From: Pseudomonadaceae bacterium
GTDB taxonomy: Bacteria; Pseudomonadota; Gammaproteobacteria; Pseudomonadales; Pseudomonadaceae
Assembly (NCBI GenBank): GCA_900766265.1
Contig: CAAFUS010000013.1
Coordinates: forward strand, 124,001 to 188,000
Direction of reading: 5' to 3'
Length of the DNA stretch: 64,000 nucleotides
The notes under the pieces: model-generated
Database searches by the model: none
Told to the model about the DNA's origin: nothing
What the model saw: the letters and a program-made list of their open reading frames with translations, nothing else
Program-made: the position numbers and the translations under genes
Part shown: in pieces, positions 29,888-39,476 of the stretch
How the letters are laid out: each line of letters begins with the position of its first letter
Numbering within the stretch: position 1 is the stretch's first letter

Positions 29888-31102
29888 ATGGCAGCTTTCG
29901 AATACCTGGCCCTTGACGGCCGCGGCCGCGAGCAGAAGGGGCTGATCGAGGCCGACAGCCCGCGCCAGGCGCGGCAGCTGCTGCGCGAGAAGCAATGGTC
30001 GCCGCTGGAGGTCAAGCAGGCCCGGGCGCGGGAAGAAGCCGGCGGTGGCGGTTTCGCGTTCGGCCGCGGGCTGTCGGCGCGCGACCTGGCGCTGGTGACC
30101 CGCCAGCTGTCGACCCTGGTGCAAGCGGCGCTGCCTATCGAAGAGGCCCTGCGCGCGGCCGCGGCGCAATCCACCTCGCAGAAGATCAAGTCGATGTTGC
30201 TGGCGGTGCGGGCTCGGGTGATGGAAGGCCACAGCCTGGCCGCCGCGCTGCGCGAGTATCCGTCGGCCTTTCCCGAGCTCTACCGCGCGACCGTGGCGGC
30301 CGGCGAGCACGCCGGGCACCTGGGGCTGGTACTCGACCAATTGGCCGACTACACCGACCAGCGCCAGCAGTCCCGGCAAAAAATCCAGCTCGCATTGCTC
30401 TATCCAATCATTCTGATGATCGCCTCGCTGACCATCGTCGGCTTCCTGCTCGGCTACGTGGTGCCGGACGTGGTCAAGGTCTTCGTCAATACCGGGCAGG
30501 AGCTGCCGGCACTGACCACCGGGCTGATTGCCGCGAGCGAACTGGTCCAGTCCTGGGGCTGGCTGATGGTGCTGGTGGCCGTCGGTGGGGTGCTGGCGAT
30601 GCGCCGGGCACTGCGCGATGAAAAACTGCGCCGGCGCTGGCACGCGCTCATTCTCAAGCTTCCTCTGATCGGCCGCCTGTCGAGGGCGACCAACACCGCG
30701 CGCTTCGCCTCGACCCTGGCTATTCTCACCCGCAGTGGCGTACCGCTGGTCGAGGCGTTGTCCATCGCTGCGGCTGTCATCGCTAACCTACGCATCCGCG
30801 ACAAGGTGATCGAGGCCGCCCAGAAGGTGCGCGAAGGCAGCAGTCTGACGCGTTCGCTGGATGCGACCGGCGAGTTCCCGCCGATGATGCTGCACATGAT
30901 CGCCAGCGGTGAAAAATCCGGCGAACTGGACCAGATGCTGGCGCGTACCGCGCGCAATCAGGAAAACGACCTGGCCGCCCAGGTCTCGCTGCTGGTCGGC
31001 CTGTTCGAGCCCTTCATGCTCGTATTCATGGGCGCCGTGGTGCTGGTGATCGTCCTTGCGATCCTCATGCCGATTCTCTCTCTCAATCAGTTGGTAGGTT
31101 AA
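29888..31102 (+). CDS. gspF: GspF (XcpS), type II secretion inner-membrane platform protein
   Basis: A 404-residue protein with two T2SSF domains (about residues 70-190 and 270-395) and three membrane segments ([53 protein letters not shown]). The repeated GE-K/H segments ([17 protein letters not shown] and [13 protein letters not shown]) are characteristic. It interacts with GspE and GspL. ATG 29888 opens [18 protein letters not shown] as in the family. Confidence 0.96.
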   Translation: MAAFEYLALDGRGREQKGLIEADSPRQARQLLREKQWSPLEVKQARAREEAGGGGFAFGRGLSARDLALVTRQLSTLVQAALPIEEALRAAAAQSTSQKIKSMLLAVRARVMEGHSLAAALREYPSAFPELYRATVAAGEHAGHLGLVLDQLADYTDQRQQSRQKIQLALLYPIILMIASLTIVGFLLGYVVPDVVKVFVNTGQELPALTTGLIAASELVQSWGWLMVLVAVGGVLAMRRALRDEKLRRRWHALILKLPLIGRLSRATNTARFASTLAILTRSGVPLVEALSIAAAVIANLRIRDKVIEAAQKVREGSSLTRSLDATGEFPPMMLHMIASGEKSGELDQMLARTARNQENDLAAQVSLLVGLFEPFMLVFMGAVVLVIVLAILMPILSLNQLVG

Positions 31103-31104
31103 AC

Positions 31105-31539
31105 ATGACGTTGCGTAGACGCACACAGGGTGGCTTCACCCTCATTGAAATCATGGTCGTGGTGGTGATCCTCGGGATCCTCGCCGCATTGGTGGTCCCG
31201 CAGGTGATGAGCCGCCCGGACCAGGCCAAGGTCACCGTCGCCAAGGGCGACATCAAGGCCATCGCCGCGGCGCTGGACATGTACAAGCTGGACAACTTCT
31301 CCTATCCAAGCACCCAGCAGGGGCTCGAGGCGTTGGTCAAGCGCCCCACCGGCAATCCGCAACCGAAGAACTGGAACCGTGACGGTTACCTCAAGCGCCT
31401 GCCACAAGATCCGTGGGGCAACGACTATCAATACCTGTCGCCCGGCACGCGTGGACCCTATGACCTGTATTCCTTCGGCGCCGACGGCAAGGAAGGCGGC
31501 TCCGACCTGAACGCGGACATCGGCAACTGGGATCTCTGA
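31105..31539 (+). CDS. gspG: GspG (XcpT), major pseudopilin
   Basis: A 144-residue major pseudopilin. A short basic leader ends in Gly before [20 protein letters not shown], with the conserved Glu5; prepilin peptidase would cleave there. The C-terminal part ([37 protein letters not shown]) contains the calcium-binding loop of GspG. It is 3 bases after gspF. Confidence 0.97.
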   Translation: MTLRRRTQGGFTLIEIMVVVVILGILAALVVPQVMSRPDQAKVTVAKGDIKAIAAALDMYKLDNFSYPSTQQGLEALVKRPTGNPQPKNWNRDGYLKRLPQDPWGNDYQYLSPGTRGPYDLYSFGADGKEGGSDLNADIGNWDL

Positions 31540-31544
31540 CGCCC

Positions 31545-32126
31545 ATGCTTCACGGCCGCCGGGCCGCCGGCTTCACGATGATCGAACTGCTGGTGGTCCT
31601 GGTGATCCTCGGCACGTTGATAAGTCTGGCGGTGTTATCGACCGGCAGCGCCAGCAGCGCGCGCGAACTTCGTGACGAGGCGCAGCGGATCGCCGCGGTG
31701 ATCGGCCTGCTGACCGACGAGGCCGTGCTCGACAGCCGCGAGTACGGGCTGCTGATCGACGACGAGGGCTACCGGGTGCTGCGCTACGACGAGGCCGAGG
31801 CTCGCTGGGTCGACAACGACGCCCGCGGGTCTCACCGCCTGCCATCCTGGGCGCGGCTGGATCTGGAGCTCGACGGGACCCCGCTGCAGTTGGTCACGCC
31901 GGTTCGCCAGGGGGGCGATCGCGCCGGGCTTTCCCGTGACGAGGACGGGGAGCAGAGGAAAAGAGAGGCCGCGCGGCTCCAACCACAGCTGCTTATCCTC
32001 TCCAGCGGCGAGCTGTCGCCGTTCAGCCTGAGGGTCTCGGAGCGGCGACCTGACGGCAACGCCTGGGTCGTGTCCAGCGATGGTTTCGGCCTGCCCGAAG
32101 CCGTGCCGGCGCAGGAGCGGCGATGA
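31545..32126 (+). CDS. gspH: GspH (XcpU), minor pseudopilin
   Basis: A 193-residue minor pseudopilin with leader HGRRAAG before FTMIELLVVLVILGTLISLA. The C-terminal GspH domain includes the RELRDEAQRIAAVIGLLTDEAVLDSREYGL stretch in parts typical of the family. Its stop overlaps the gspI start (ATGA), so they are coupled. Confidence 0.94.
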   Translation: MLHGRRAAGFTMIELLVVLVILGTLISLAVLSTGSASSARELRDEAQRIAAVIGLLTDEAVLDSREYGLLIDDEGYRVLRYDEAEARWVDNDARGSHRLPSWARLDLELDGTPLQLVTPVRQGGDRAGLSRDEDGEQRKREAARLQPQLLILSSGELSPFSLRVSERRPDGNAWVVSSDGFGLPEAVPAQERR

Positions 32127-32542
32127 AGCGACCGGCACCGAGGCGCTCGACGGGCACCGCCGGGTTCACCCTGCTCGAAGTGCTGGTCGCCCTGGCCATC
32201 TTCGCCACCGTCGCCGCGGTGGTCCTCACGGCCGCCGGGCGCAGCCTGAACAACGCCGCGCGGCTCGAGCAGATCACCTTCGCCAACTGGATCGCCGATA
32301 ACCGCATCACCGAGTTGCAGCTGGCCGATCCCATTCCGGCAGAGGGCAGCGAGACGCGCGAGCTGGAATTCGCCAACCGGCGCTGGCAGGTGCTAAGCGA
32401 GGTCGAGGCGACTTCCGAGCCGCTCATGCGTCGCGTCACCGTGTGGGTGGCCGAGGCGCAGCCGCGAGGCGGCAATCGCAACGCCAGCCTGCGCGACCGC
32501 TCGATCAGCAGCCTGACTGGCTTCATCGAGGTGCGCCAGTGA
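32123..32542 (+). CDS. gspI: GspI (XcpV), minor pseudopilin
   Basis: A 139-residue minor pseudopilin with STGTAG before FTLLEVLVALAIFATVAAVV. The downstream FANWIADNRITELQL is the usual GspI helix. GspI seeds the tip complex with GspJ and GspK. It overlaps both neighbours. Confidence 0.95.
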   Translation: MKRPAPRRSTGTAGFTLLEVLVALAIFATVAAVVLTAAGRSLNNAARLEQITFANWIADNRITELQLADPIPAEGSETRELEFANRRWQVLSEVEATSEPLMRRVTVWVAEAQPRGGNRNASLRDRSISSLTGFIEVRQ

Positions 32543-33252
32543 GTCGCCTGGACGGACGCCAGGCGGGAGGCTTCACCCTGCTCGAATTGCTGATCGCCAT
32601 TGCGCTGTTCGCCCTGCTCGGGCTGGCGACCTACCGGATGCTCGAGTCGGTGCTGCGCAGCGACGAAGCGACGCGCCTGCAGGAGCTGCGGCTGCGCGAG
32701 CTCAATCGCGCGGTCTGGAGTTTCGAGCGGGACCTGCAACAGGTCTCGCCCAGGCCGATCCGTGACGGCTACGGTGATGAACGCAACGCCTTCATTGGCC
32801 AGCAGGGCGCCGAAGACGGTGAGGTAATCGTCGAGCTGACCCGCAGCGGGTGGCGCAACCCCACCGGGCTGCGCCGCTCCAACTTGCAGCGGGTGCGCTG
32901 GCGGCTCAACGAGCAAACCCTCGAGCGTGTCTACTGGGTCGTCCTCGACCGCGATCTGGAAAGCGAGCCACGCGTACAGCGTGTGCTCGAAGGAATCGAA
33001 GAGATGCGCCTGCGCTACCTGGACGAGCAGGGCGGCTGGCGCGACGAGTGGCCACCGTTCGATTTCAATCGCGGCAGTCCGGACACTTCCGCCGAGCGCC
33101 TGCCCGTGGCCGTCGAGCTGAGTTTCGAGCATCCGCGCTATGGTGCCATCATGCGCCTGGTGCGCCTGCCCGACCCGCAGCGTGCCGGAACCCAGGTGCC
33201 GTTGCCGGACGCCGGAGGCGTACCCGCGCCGCAGCTGGAGCTGACCCAATGA
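32539..33252 (+). CDS. gspJ: GspJ (XcpW), minor pseudopilin
   Basis: A 237-residue minor pseudopilin starting at GTG 32539, which overlaps the gspI stop. The leader RLDGRQAGG precedes FTLLELLIAIALFALLGLAT. The core LRELNRAVWSFERDLQQV is typical of GspJ. An earlier in-frame ATG would put 32 unrelated residues before the leader and is unlikely. It forms the pseudopilus tip with GspI and GspK. Confidence 0.95.
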   Translation: MSRLDGRQAGGFTLLELLIAIALFALLGLATYRMLESVLRSDEATRLQELRLRELNRAVWSFERDLQQVSPRPIRDGYGDERNAFIGQQGAEDGEVIVELTRSGWRNPTGLRRSNLQRVRWRLNEQTLERVYWVVLDRDLESEPRVQRVLEGIEEMRLRYLDEQGGWRDEWPPFDFNRGSPDTSAERLPVAVELSFEHPRYGAIMRLVRLPDPQRAGTQVPLPDAGGVPAPQLELTQ

Positions 33253-34232
33253 GGCGTCAGCGCGGCGTCGCCCTGATCACCGTATTGCTGGTGGTGGCCA
33301 TCGTCACCGTGGTCAGTGCGGGGTTGATTGCACGCCAGCAGTTGAGCATCCGGGCCGTCGCCAACCAGGTGCAGGCGCGTCAGGCGTTCCAATATGCCCT
33401 GGGCGGCGAGACGCTGGCCAAGGCGATCCTGCGACGAGATATCCAGGACGCTGCTCCAGGCGATCCCGCAGCGGCGATCGATCACCTGCTCGAAGCCTGG
33501 GCGCGGCCGCTGCCGGCCTTTCCCATCGACGAAGGCGAGATCCGGGTTCGCATCGAAGACCTCAGCGGACGCTTCAACCTCAACAGCCTGGTGCTCAACG
33601 AGCAGCCCGACGCGGCCGCGCTGGCCCAGTTTCGCCGGCTGTTGCTTAGGTTGCAGATCACCGAGTTCTATCCGGAGCGGCTGATCGACTGGCTCGACCG
33701 CGACCAGGAGCTGAGCGGTGAGCTGGGCGCCGAAGACAACGCCTACCAACTGCTCGATCCGCCCTACCGCACGGCTGGCCGGCGCCTTTACGACCTTTCG
33801 GAGCTGCGCCTGCTGCTGGGCGTGCGGGAGGAGGATTTCCAGCGCCTGGCGCCCTATGTCACGGCGGCGCTGCCGCCTGAGACCGGGCTGAACGTCAACA
33901 CCGCCAGTGCCATGGTGATATCCAGCCTTTCCGACAGTCTGAGCCTGAGCGCGGCCGAGGCGGCCGTGGAAGTCACCCGCAACGCTGGCGGCTTCAAGGA
34001 CGTGGCCGCGTTTCTCGCCCAGCCGGCGATGTCGGGCACCCAGCTTCAGGGCACCCGGCTCGCGGTTCGCAGTCAATTCTTCCAGGCGACCAGCGAGGTA
34101 CGCGTCGGCGACCGCCGGCTTTCGCTGGTCAGCGTACTGCAGCGCGAGGAAGACGGCTCGGTGCAGGTGCTCTACCGTAATCTGGGCCAGCCGCTGCGCT
34201 TGCCTCCCCAATCCGACGATGGAGACCGATAG
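33249..34232 (+). CDS. gspK: GspK (XcpX), minor pseudopilin tip protein
   Basis: A 327-residue minor pseudopilin. After the leader MRRQRG comes VALITVLLVVAIVTVVSAGL, without Glu at position 5, as is normal for GspK. The large periplasmic part has FPIDEGEIRVRIEDLSGRFN in pieces, a helix-hairpin-helix-like SAM-fold insert, and TGLNVNTASAMVI. ATG 33249 overlaps the gspJ stop. Confidence 0.95.
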   Translation: MRRQRGVALITVLLVVAIVTVVSAGLIARQQLSIRAVANQVQARQAFQYALGGETLAKAILRRDIQDAAPGDPAAAIDHLLEAWARPLPAFPIDEGEIRVRIEDLSGRFNLNSLVLNEQPDAAALAQFRRLLLRLQITEFYPERLIDWLDRDQELSGELGAEDNAYQLLDPPYRTAGRRLYDLSELRLLLGVREEDFQRLAPYVTAALPPETGLNVNTASAMVISSLSDSLSLSAAEAAVEVTRNAGGFKDVAAFLAQPAMSGTQLQGTRLAVRSQFFQATSEVRVGDRRLSLVSVLQREEDGSVQVLYRNLGQPLRLPPQSDDGDR

Positions 34233-34235
34233 CCG

Positions 34236-35369
34236 ATGGATTGCCTGTTTCTGCCCGCCGACTGCGGCACCCGGCTGACCGATGAGACGTCGGTCTATTG
34301 GCTGCCAGGGACGGGCGCTGGCGCCTGGATGAGCCTGGCTGAATGCGCTGCGCAGGCGCGGGGGCCGGTGGCCCTGATACTGCCGGCCGAGGTCTGCAGC
34401 TTCTTCGCGGTCAGCCTGCCGACGCGCAAGGCGCGCTGGGTCAATCAGGCGCTGGCCTATGCCGTCGAGGAGTTGCTCGCCGAGAACGTCGACGACCTGC
34501 ACCTGACCCACGGCGATGTGCTCGAAGACGGTCGCCACCGGGTAATCGCCGTCAACCGCGAGCGGCTTGCCGCCTGGTACGAGGACCTGCAGGCCCTTGG
34601 TCTGGCCATCGGCGCGATCCACGTCGATGCCGACCTGCTGCCGCGCGAAGGCGCTCAGCTGCTGTTCATCGGTGGGCGTGGCCTGCTGGGCGGCAGCCCG
34701 GAGCCGCGCCTGGCCTTTGCCAGCGAACACTGGCCGATGCTCGCCGCACAGTGCCCTTCGCCGCGCCATGCCCAGGGCACCGACGCGCAGGCGCCGGTCG
34801 AGGTGGATGACTATCGCCAGGTCGATGACCCCTATCGGCTGCTCGGCGCAGGGCGCGCCGAGGCGGTTGACCTGGCCCAGGGCGACTTCGCCGCGCGTAC
34901 GAGCGGCACCGGCATCGGCACCTGGAAGCCGCTGTTCGGCGCGCTCGCGCTGGTGCTGCTGGTACAGCTGGGTTTCAACATCGGCCAGGCCTGGTACCTG
35001 CAGCGTCAGGGCGACGCCTATGCCGAGGCCAGTCGTGACCTGTACCGCGAGCTGTTTCCGGAGGACACGCGCATCGTGAATCTGCGGGCGCAGTTCACCG
35101 ACCGCATCGGCCAGCATGCGGGCCCCGGTGCCGGTTTCATGGCCCTGCTCGACGATGCCGCGCAGGCGGTGGAAGAAAGCGCGGTGACCGTCGGCCAGCT
35201 CGATTACAACGAGGACCGTGGCGACCTGTCGATGCAGGTGCGCGCCAACGATTTCCCTGCCCTTGAACAGCTGCGCCAGCGTCTGGGCGAAATCGGCCAG
35301 TCGGTCCAGCTGGGCTCGGCCAGCCGAGAAGGCGACGGCGTGACGGCGCGCGTGGTGATAGGAGGATGA
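34236..35369 (+). CDS. gspL: GspL (XcpY), inner-membrane assembly protein
   Basis: A 377-residue bitopic protein. The cytoplasmic actin-like domain (residues 1-230), with WVNQALAYAVEELLAENVDDLHL, binds GspE. A single membrane segment lies near 240-256 (LFGALALVLLVQLGFNIG). The periplasmic ferredoxin-like domain ends VRANDFPALEQLRQRL. It overlaps the 5' flank of gspM. Confidence 0.94.
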   Translation: MDCLFLPADCGTRLTDETSVYWLPGTGAGAWMSLAECAAQARGPVALILPAEVCSFFAVSLPTRKARWVNQALAYAVEELLAENVDDLHLTHGDVLEDGRHRVIAVNRERLAAWYEDLQALGLAIGAIHVDADLLPREGAQLLFIGGRGLLGGSPEPRLAFASEHWPMLAAQCPSPRHAQGTDAQAPVEVDDYRQVDDPYRLLGAGRAEAVDLAQGDFAARTSGTGIGTWKPLFGALALVLLVQLGFNIGQAWYLQRQGDAYAEASRDLYRELFPEDTRIVNLRAQFTDRIGQHAGPGAGFMALLDDAAQAVEESAVTVGQLDYNEDRGDLSMQVRANDFPALEQLRQRLGEIGQSVQLGSASREGDGVTARVVIGG

Positions 35370-35371
35370 CG

Positions 35372-35878
35372 ATGAAGAACCTGTTGAGCGCGCGCCTGGC
35401 AGGCTCGCCCCTGTGGGCCCGCTGGCAGCGCCTGGCGCCGCGCGAGCAGATGTCGCTGGCGCTGCTCGGCGCCTTCCTTCTGGCGGTGGTCTTCTATGTG
35501 GTGCTGTGGTTGCCGGCCCAGCGCAACGTCCAGGACGCCCGCGCCTATTTCCAGCAACAGCGCGAGCTGTACGCCTTCATCGAGCAGAACACCGAACTGG
35601 CGCGGCAGATGTCCCGCGTCAACCGGGTCGAGCTGGCGCCCGAACAGCTGCAGGGTCTGGTGACCCAGACCGCGCAGCAGCATGGGCTGGTGATCGCCAG
35701 CTTCGACAGCAGCAGCGACGGCGGCCTGCTGGTCTCGCTACCGGCGACGCCTTACGGGGTGTTGTTGCGTTGGCTCGACGAGCTGCAAGGCCAGGGCGTG
35801 ACCTTGGCCGAGGTCAGTCTCAACCGCGCCGGCGAAGGCCAGGTCGATGCGCGCCTGAGCCTTCGCGCCGGCAGCTGA
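35372..35878 (+). CDS. gspM: GspM (XcpZ), inner-membrane assembly protein
   Basis: A protein of about 168 residues with one N-terminal membrane segment (MSLALLGAFLLAVVFYVVLW) and a periplasmic domain containing LVTQTAQQHGLVIASFDS. ATG 35372 has GGAGG 6 bases upstream; ATG 35366 is too close to that site. It is the last gene of the gsp operon; there is no gspN, gspC or gspD in the window. Confidence 0.92.
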   Translation: MKNLLSARLAGSPLWARWQRLAPREQMSLALLGAFLLAVVFYVVLWLPAQRNVQDARAYFQQQRELYAFIEQNTELARQMSRVNRVELAPEQLQGLVTQTAQQHGLVIASFDSSSDGGLLVSLPATPYGVLLRWLDELQGQGVTLAEVSLNRAGEGQVDARLSLRAGS

Positions 35879-35918
35879 GGGCAGCCCGCGGCGCGTCATC
35901 TGGGGCGGCCCCGATGGA

Positions 35919-37316
35919 TCAGCTGTTGAACTGACCGGCCAGCTCGCGCAGCGCCGCTTCGGCCTCCAGCACCTTGTCCACGGCCTTGTTGGCCGCTTCT
36001 CGGGTCAATCCGAGGCGGTCGTAGAGCCCTTGGGGAATCTCGACCTGCGGGTCGGAGCCGATGCCGCGGTTGCGCAGCAGGCGAACGGCCAAACACACCA
36101 GGTTGGCGTAGGCGGCATGATCGCCCTGGTAATCCGGGTCGTGCTGGAAGCGCAAGGCGACGGAAAGCTCCTCCGGCATGCCCCAGTAGCGCATCAGCCA
36201 GGCGCCGATCTGCTCGCGGGTGATTCCCAGCAGGTGCTGCTCGATGTAGCTGTGGCCCAGATGCGGGTTCACTTCCAGGTGCCGGCAGATCAGCGAGAAA
36301 TGCGGCGGAAAGACGTGGGCCAGCACCAGATAGCCGAAGTTATGCAGCAGGCCGGCGAGGTAGGTCAGCCCGCTCTCGGGACGCTGTGCACGCGGGATAG
36401 CGCGGGTCAGCCCCTCGATCACCGCGGCGGTGTAGATCGATTGCTGCCAGTAGGGCGTGGACTGCTGCGGCTTGTCCGCCGGCAGGCTCAGGGTCTTGCC
36501 CAGTGCCAGGCCCAGGGCCAGGTTGATCACCAGGTCGAAGCCGAGCACCCGTACGATCGCGTCTTCCACCGAGCGGATCCTGCCGGGGGCGGCGTAGTAG
36601 GGCGAGGCGGCCCAGCTGACCACCTGGGCCGCCAGTGCCGGATCGGTTTCGACCACGCCGGTGATGTCGTCGACGCTGGCGTTGGGGTCCACGCGCAGCT
36701 TGATGATGCGCTGCGCGGTGGACGGCAGCGGAGGAATCTCGATGGTCTCTTCCAGGCGCTGCTGAATGCGCCGCGCGGTGAAGGCCTGCACCGCCTGGGT
36801 GATCTCGGCGCGGTCGTCGTCCGGGCGATCCAGGTTCGGGCGAATGTCGCTGAGCGGCACCGCGAAACGGCCGGCGCTGCCCTTGGTCACCAGCTGCCTG
36901 AACGACTCGCCGTCGAACTCGAGCAGCATGCCGGGCTGGCCGGATTCGACTAGCAGGCGCGGGCGCTGCAGCAGGACGTCCTCGTAGAGGCACGGCGAGC
37001 TGGTCAGCGGCGGCAGGCCCGGCAGCAGGACCAGGTTGTGCTTGCCGAGCATCCGCTCCAGGCGCTCGGGCTTGACGGCGGTGAGCTGGCGGCCGGTGAG
37101 TTCGGTCAGGCGCGGCAAATCGAGCAGGTGGTCCTGCGGGTAGAGCACCAGCAACGCGCCGACGGCATCGTCCAGCAGTACAGCTTGTACCCGCTGCTCG
37201 GCAGGTATCCCCGGCTCGTCCCGGCGGACCTGATACTGCAGGCCCAGCTTTTCCATCAGCTGTGCGATCAGCGGTGGCAGTTGCGGGTTGGAGGCGGTCT
37301 CGTAAGCTGTATTCAT
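35919..37316 (-). CDS. HDOD-domain signalling protein with N-terminal YbaK-like domain
   Basis: A 465-residue protein. The N-terminal 150 residues fit the YbaK/prolyl-tRNA-editing-like domain (LLDDAVGALLVLYPQDHLLD, LTGRQLTAV). Residues from about 220 form an HDOD domain (LPSTAQRIIKLRVDPNASVDDI, VETDPALAAQVVSWA, TYLAGLLHNFGYLVLAHVFP). HDOD proteins act in signalling without the HD catalytic pair. It lies beside recG in the order known from Pseudomonas (oxyR, recG, HDOD). The ATG ending at 37316 begins the conserved MNTAYE. Confidence 0.85.
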   Translation of the reverse strand: MNTAYETASNPQLPPLIAQLMEKLGLQYQVRRDEPGIPAEQRVQAVLLDDAVGALLVLYPQDHLLDLPRLTELTGRQLTAVKPERLERMLGKHNLVLLPGLPPLTSSPCLYEDVLLQRPRLLVESGQPGMLLEFDGESFRQLVTKGSAGRFAVPLSDIRPNLDRPDDDRAEITQAVQAFTARRIQQRLEETIEIPPLPSTAQRIIKLRVDPNASVDDITGVVETDPALAAQVVSWAASPYYAAPGRIRSVEDAIVRVLGFDLVINLALGLALGKTLSLPADKPQQSTPYWQQSIYTAAVIEGLTRAIPRAQRPESGLTYLAGLLHNFGYLVLAHVFPPHFSLICRHLEVNPHLGHSYIEQHLLGITREQIGAWLMRYWGMPEELSVALRFQHDPDYQGDHAAYANLVCLAVRLLRNRGIGSDPQVEIPQGLYDRLGLTREAANKAVDKVLEAEAALRELAGQFNS

Positions 37317-37393
37317 TGGCAGGATCCGACGTCTAGACTCTGCGGCAGTATAGCCATACCTGTACAAGGCCGATGCAAGCGCCCGACAGAGCG

Positions 37394-39469
37394 TTAGACC
37401 TGGCCGTATTGCTGGCCGTGACGCAGCCAGCGCTCCAGCAAGGGGCTTACGTGCCCCGGCCACTGCGCCAGCAGCGTTTGCGCAGCCTCGCGAACGGCGG
37501 GCAGCAGATCCGCGTCGCGCATCAGGTCGGCCACCTTGAACTGCAGCAGCCCGGTCTGGCGGGTACCGAGCATTTCCCCGGGCCCGCGCAGTTCCAGGTC
37601 CTTTTCGGCGATCACGAAGCCGTCGCAGGTCTCGCGCATGATCGCCAGGCGTTCGCGGCCCATCTGCGAGAGCGGTGGATGGTAGAGCAGCACGCAGTGG
37701 CTCGCCGCGCTGCCACGCCCGACCCGCCCGCGAAGCTGGTGCAATTGCGCGAGGCCCAGGCGTTCGGGGTTCTCGATGATCATCAGGCTGGCGTTGGGCA
37801 CGTCCACCCCCACCTCGATGACGGTGGTCGCCACCAGTAGCTGCAGGCGGCCTTCCTTGAACTCGAGCATCACGGCGGCTTTTTCCGCCGGCTTCATGCG
37901 ACCGTGGATCAGCCCGACCTGCAGACCGACCAGGGCCGCGCTGAGGTCCTCGAAGGTGCTCTGTGCCGCCTGGCAGGTAAGCTCCTCGGATTCTTCGATC
38001 AGCGTGCAGACCCAGTAGGCCTGGCGCCCTTCGTTGCAGGCCGAGCGTACCCGTTCGATGACTTCCAGACGGCGGCTGTCGGCGACCAGCACGGTGTTGA
38101 CCGGCGTGCGCCCCGGCGGCAGCTCGTCGAGTATCGAGGTATCGAGGTCGGCGTAGGCGCTCATCGCGAGCGTGCGCGGGATGGGCGTCGCGGTCATGAT
38201 CAGCTGATGGGGGCAGAGCCTGCCGTCGATGCCTTTCTGGCGCAGTGCCAGGCGCTGCTGCACGCCGAAGCGGTGCTGCTCGTCGATGATCACCAGCGCC
38301 AGGCGAGCGAACTTCACCTCCTCCTGGAACAGTGCATGGGTCCCGACCACCATCGGGCAGCCGGCGGCGATCTGCGCCAGGGCCGAGGCGCGGGCCTTGC
38401 CCTTGAGCTTGCCGGCCAGCCAGGCGACGTCGATGTCGAGCGGATCGAGCCAGCGGCTGAAATTGATGAAGTGCTGTTCGGCGAGGATCTCGGTAGGCGC
38501 CATCAGCGCCACCTGATAGCCGGCTTCCAGCGCCTGCAGGGCGGCGAGGGCGGCGACCACCGTCTTGCCGGCGCCGACGTCGCCCTGGACCAGGCGCAGC
38601 ATCGGCTCGGGCTGGCTGAGGTCGTAGGCGATCTCTGCGCCGACCCGCTGCTGGGCGCCGGTGGGCTGGAAGCCGAGGTTGGCCAGGAATCGCTGCGGCA
38701 GCCGGCGCGCCGGCGGCAGTTCCGGCGCCTGCTGCGCGCGGACGCTTTCGCGTAGCCGCTGCAGCGACAACTGGTGGGTCAACAACTCCTCGAAGGCCAG
38801 GCGGTGCTGGGCCCAGTGTCGGCCTTCGGCAAGCTCCTCCAGATCGGCATCCGGCGGCGGGCGGTGCAGGTAGCGCAGGGCCTCGTCCAGCGCGCCGAGC
38901 CGGTGCTCGCGGGCCAGTTCGGTCGGCAGCCAGTCGGGCAGGCTTTGCGGGCCGAGCCGCGCCAGCGCCTGGGCGCTGAGCTGGCGCAGCCGCTGCTGGG
39001 TCAGTCCTTCGGTGGTGGGGTAGATCGGCGTGAGGGTCTGCTCCACCGGTGGCGCTTCATCGCCACCCAACGGACGGTACTCGGGGTGGTAGATCTCCAG
39101 GCCCGACGCACCGGGGCGCGCTTCGCCGTAGCAGCGCAGGTGGGTGCCGCGCTTGAGCGCTTCCTTCTGCGCCTGGCTGAAGTGGTAGAAGCGCAGCGAC
39201 AGCGTGCCGCTGCCGTCCTGCAGCCGCACCAGCAGGCTGCGCCGGCGCCCCATGACGATGTCGGCCCCCGACACCACGCCCTCGATGACCGCATCCTGCC
39301 CGGGACGCAGGGCGCCGATCGGCGTGATGCGGGTCCGGTCCTGGTAGCGCAGCGGCAGATGGAAGAGCACGTCCTGGAGGGTTTCCAAACCGACCCTGGC
39401 GAGCTTTTCGGCCAGGGCCGCGCCCACGCCCTTGAGGGCGGTGACCGGGATCGCCGACAGCTCGCTCAT
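37394..39469 (-). CDS. recG: RecG, ATP-dependent branch-migration DNA helicase
   Basis: A 691-residue helicase. The N-terminal wedge/OB domain (about 50-160) includes VIEGVVSGADIVMGRRRSLL. Helicase motifs are QGDVGAGKTVVAALAAL (I), MAPTEILAEQH (Ia), VIIDEQHRFGVQQR (II), ATPIPRTLA (III), LVATTVIEVGVDVPNA (V) and QLRGRVGRG (VI). It reverses stalled forks and processes recombination intermediates. It is 7 bases downstream of oxyR and probably co-transcribed. Confidence 0.97.
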   Translation of the reverse strand: MSELSAIPVTALKGVGAALAEKLARVGLETLQDVLFHLPLRYQDRTRITPIGALRPGQDAVIEGVVSGADIVMGRRRSLLVRLQDGSGTLSLRFYHFSQAQKEALKRGTHLRCYGEARPGASGLEIYHPEYRPLGGDEAPPVEQTLTPIYPTTEGLTQQRLRQLSAQALARLGPQSLPDWLPTELAREHRLGALDEALRYLHRPPPDADLEELAEGRHWAQHRLAFEELLTHQLSLQRLRESVRAQQAPELPPARRLPQRFLANLGFQPTGAQQRVGAEIAYDLSQPEPMLRLVQGDVGAGKTVVAALAALQALEAGYQVALMAPTEILAEQHFINFSRWLDPLDIDVAWLAGKLKGKARASALAQIAAGCPMVVGTHALFQEEVKFARLALVIIDEQHRFGVQQRLALRQKGIDGRLCPHQLIMTATPIPRTLAMSAYADLDTSILDELPPGRTPVNTVLVADSRRLEVIERVRSACNEGRQAYWVCTLIEESEELTCQAAQSTFEDLSAALVGLQVGLIHGRMKPAEKAAVMLEFKEGRLQLLVATTVIEVGVDVPNASLMIIENPERLGLAQLHQLRGRVGRGSAASHCVLLYHPPLSQMGRERLAIMRETCDGFVIAEKDLELRGPGEMLGTRQTGLLQFKVADLMRDADLLPAVREAAQTLLAQWPGHVSPLLERWLRHGQQYGQV

Positions 39470-39476
39470 GCTGCGA

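Noticed and set aside
29565..29888. A 107-codon frame between gspE and gspF
   Set aside because: It runs through two REP elements, has no conserved motif and no good start site; it is noncoding repeat DNA.
31105..33252. Type IV pilus minor pilin genes
   Set aside because: The prepilin genes lie in gspE-F-G-H-I-J-K-L-M order and have GspG-J signatures, so this is type II secretion and not a pilus locus.
33138..35117. A 659-codon open frame on the minus strand
   Set aside because: It is antisense to gspK and gspL and is a product of high GC.
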